From Treponema sp. (GTDB lineage: Bacteria > Spirochaetota > Spirochaetia > Treponematales > Breznakiellaceae), in assembly GCA_009781635.1 (NCBI GenBank), contig WQXU01000003.1, positions 62,001 through 126,000 on the forward strand: DNA of 64,000 nt, given 5' to 3'. Of the stretch, positions 63,223 to 64,000 are shown piece after piece. Position numbers and translations under genes: made by a program. The notes under the pieces were generated by a model. It was not told the origin of the DNA. It was given only the letters and a program-made list of their open reading frames with translations, and made no database searches. Position 1 is the stretch's first letter, and every line of letters begins with the position of its first letter.

Positions 63223-64000
63223 ATGGGAGCAATTGATCTGCCCAAATCCCCGAATGTGTTCCATCCGGAGAAACCAAGCGCAGTCGGTTCACGCAATTCA
63301 TTAGCCCAGGAATACCGTGATCAGCAGGCTGAAGTTAATTTATTATTGGAGGAAGAGACCAATAAGGTTATCCACCACCTGACAGCAAGGCTGCCCAAGG
63401 ACGTTTTAGAGCGCCTTGATATAATGGGCGGCTTAAAAGAAAAGCTGTATAATTACTTCAACCAAAATTACCAGAACATGTTCAACCGTTACATGGTAAC
63501 GAGCGAAGATGAAATGGTAAAGAAAGTGCGTAACTTTGTTGACAGGGAAGAAACAAAAGTCCTGTCACGCTATACGCCGAAAGAAATCGCCATCCTGCTG
63601 GATGAAGTAGGCGGAGCCGACAAGTTCAACACCGGCGAAATTGAGAAATCAGTTGTAAATATGTACGGCCATCTTCAGGGCCACATTCAAAGGGGAGTCA
63701 ACGAACTTGAAACCCACACCAACAGCATCCTTCGCCAGAAAACAGATACAGGCGCGTTTGTCCGCGGTGAAAATGCATATTCAATTGTAAAGTGCGCATT
63801 CAAAGACAACCAGCTTAAGCCAAAGACCGTAACTGACGTAAAACTTTCTGTCAACATTCTTGATGCAGAACTTATAAGCCCGATTTTCCATTATCAGGTA
63901 ACGGTTGAATTCCTTATCAAAGATTTAATCGCAAAACACATCATCGACACAATTGACAAAATTATCGAACAGATTAAAGACGACAGAATCGATCAGGGTC
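63223..64000 (+). CDS. cfpA: Cytoplasmic filament protein CfpA (5' part)
   Basis: The first 259 codons are in the window and the frame is open at the right edge. The start [20 protein letters not shown] and the following sequence match my memory of Treponema CfpA very closely. CfpA forms the cytoplasmic filament ribbon that runs along the inner membrane beneath the flagella and is needed for chromosome segregation and division in treponemes. AAGGAGAG lies five bases upstream of the ATG; a possible promoter is TTTACA (63150), 18 bases, TATTCT (63174-63179). Such conservation makes this the best taxonomic marker in the window. Confidence 0.96.
   Translation, partial: MGAIDLPKSPNVFHPEKPSAVGSRNSLAQEYRDQQAEVNLLLEEETNKVIHHLTARLPKDVLERLDIMGGLKEKLYNYFNQNYQNMFNRYMVTSEDEMVKKVRNFVDREETKVLSRYTPKEIAILLDEVGGADKFNTGEIEKSVVNMYGHLQGHIQRGVNELETHTNSILRQKTDTGAFVRGENAYSIVKCAFKDNQLKPKTVTDVKLSVNILDAELISPIFHYQVTVEFLIKDLIAKHIIDTIDKIIEQIKDDRIDQG

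Overview
The window looks like chromosome from a treponeme-type spirochete, probably a free-living or gut/oral Treponema relative rather than T. pallidum. The clearest marker is the start of cfpA (cytoplasmic filament protein, a Treponema structural protein) at the right end. It sits beside a vWA protein, a DHH phosphoesterase and a pallilysin-related protein. Other spirochete markers are a P83/100-type antigen, many lipoproteins with short lipoboxes, and many poorly characterised envelope proteins. The organism uses uronates (uxaC, a KDG-kinase-like gene), has gdhA, and carries two toxin-antitoxin pairs. No tRNA, rRNA, CRISPR array, transposase or prophage was recognised.

Layout. 1-2.05 kb: end of a membrane protein, a Phd/VapC module with a TGTACA double operator, and an NAD-dependent epimerase-like gene. 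2.05-19.6 kb: a GC-rich 117-bp palindromic element, then one 17.2-kb gene for a secreted 5738-residue beta-strand-repeat protein ending in a FlgD-like Ig domain, with era overlapping its stop codon (TAATG). 20.5-26.8 kb: thrH/birA divergent pair, a sugar kinase, then an AT-rich two-gene insert (Schlafen/AlbA_2-type ATPase plus a small PD-(D/E)XK-like protein) between kinase and uxaC. This insert is the best candidate here for an undescribed, possibly defensive, system. 26.8-34.5 kb: a CHASE2/class III cyclase-like receptor, an LpoB-like lipoprotein with its TPR-like partner, rsmE, a zincin, and nifS-iscU. 34.5-44.2 kb: P83/100 antigen, RHH/VapC module, propeller-HEAT protein, TrmA-family methylase, lipase-like hydrolase, pcnB, and an operon of lipoprotein, HEAT protein and a P-loop/Asp23 fusion. 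44.3-53.4 kb: coaD, rpmF-acpP-rnc-esterase, cca, thiN-folD-membrane protein-miaB, a candidate leader-peptide attenuator, a LapA-like gene and a SPOR protein. 53.4-64 kb: aspartate aminotransferase, an S-component-like membrane protein divergent from a NarL-type two-component pair, a lipoprotein, gdhA, and the pallilysin/nrnA/vWA/cfpA cluster.

Regulation. Many genes that lack a Shine-Dalgarno sequence have a good -35/-10 pair ending only 5-7 bases before the start codon, on both strands. This implies widespread leaderless transcription. Genes inside operons, and several others, instead have clear GGAG-type sites. Three divergent gene pairs appear to share or overlap promoter hexamers. All promoter calls are by eye; functions are by motif and family recognition without database searches.
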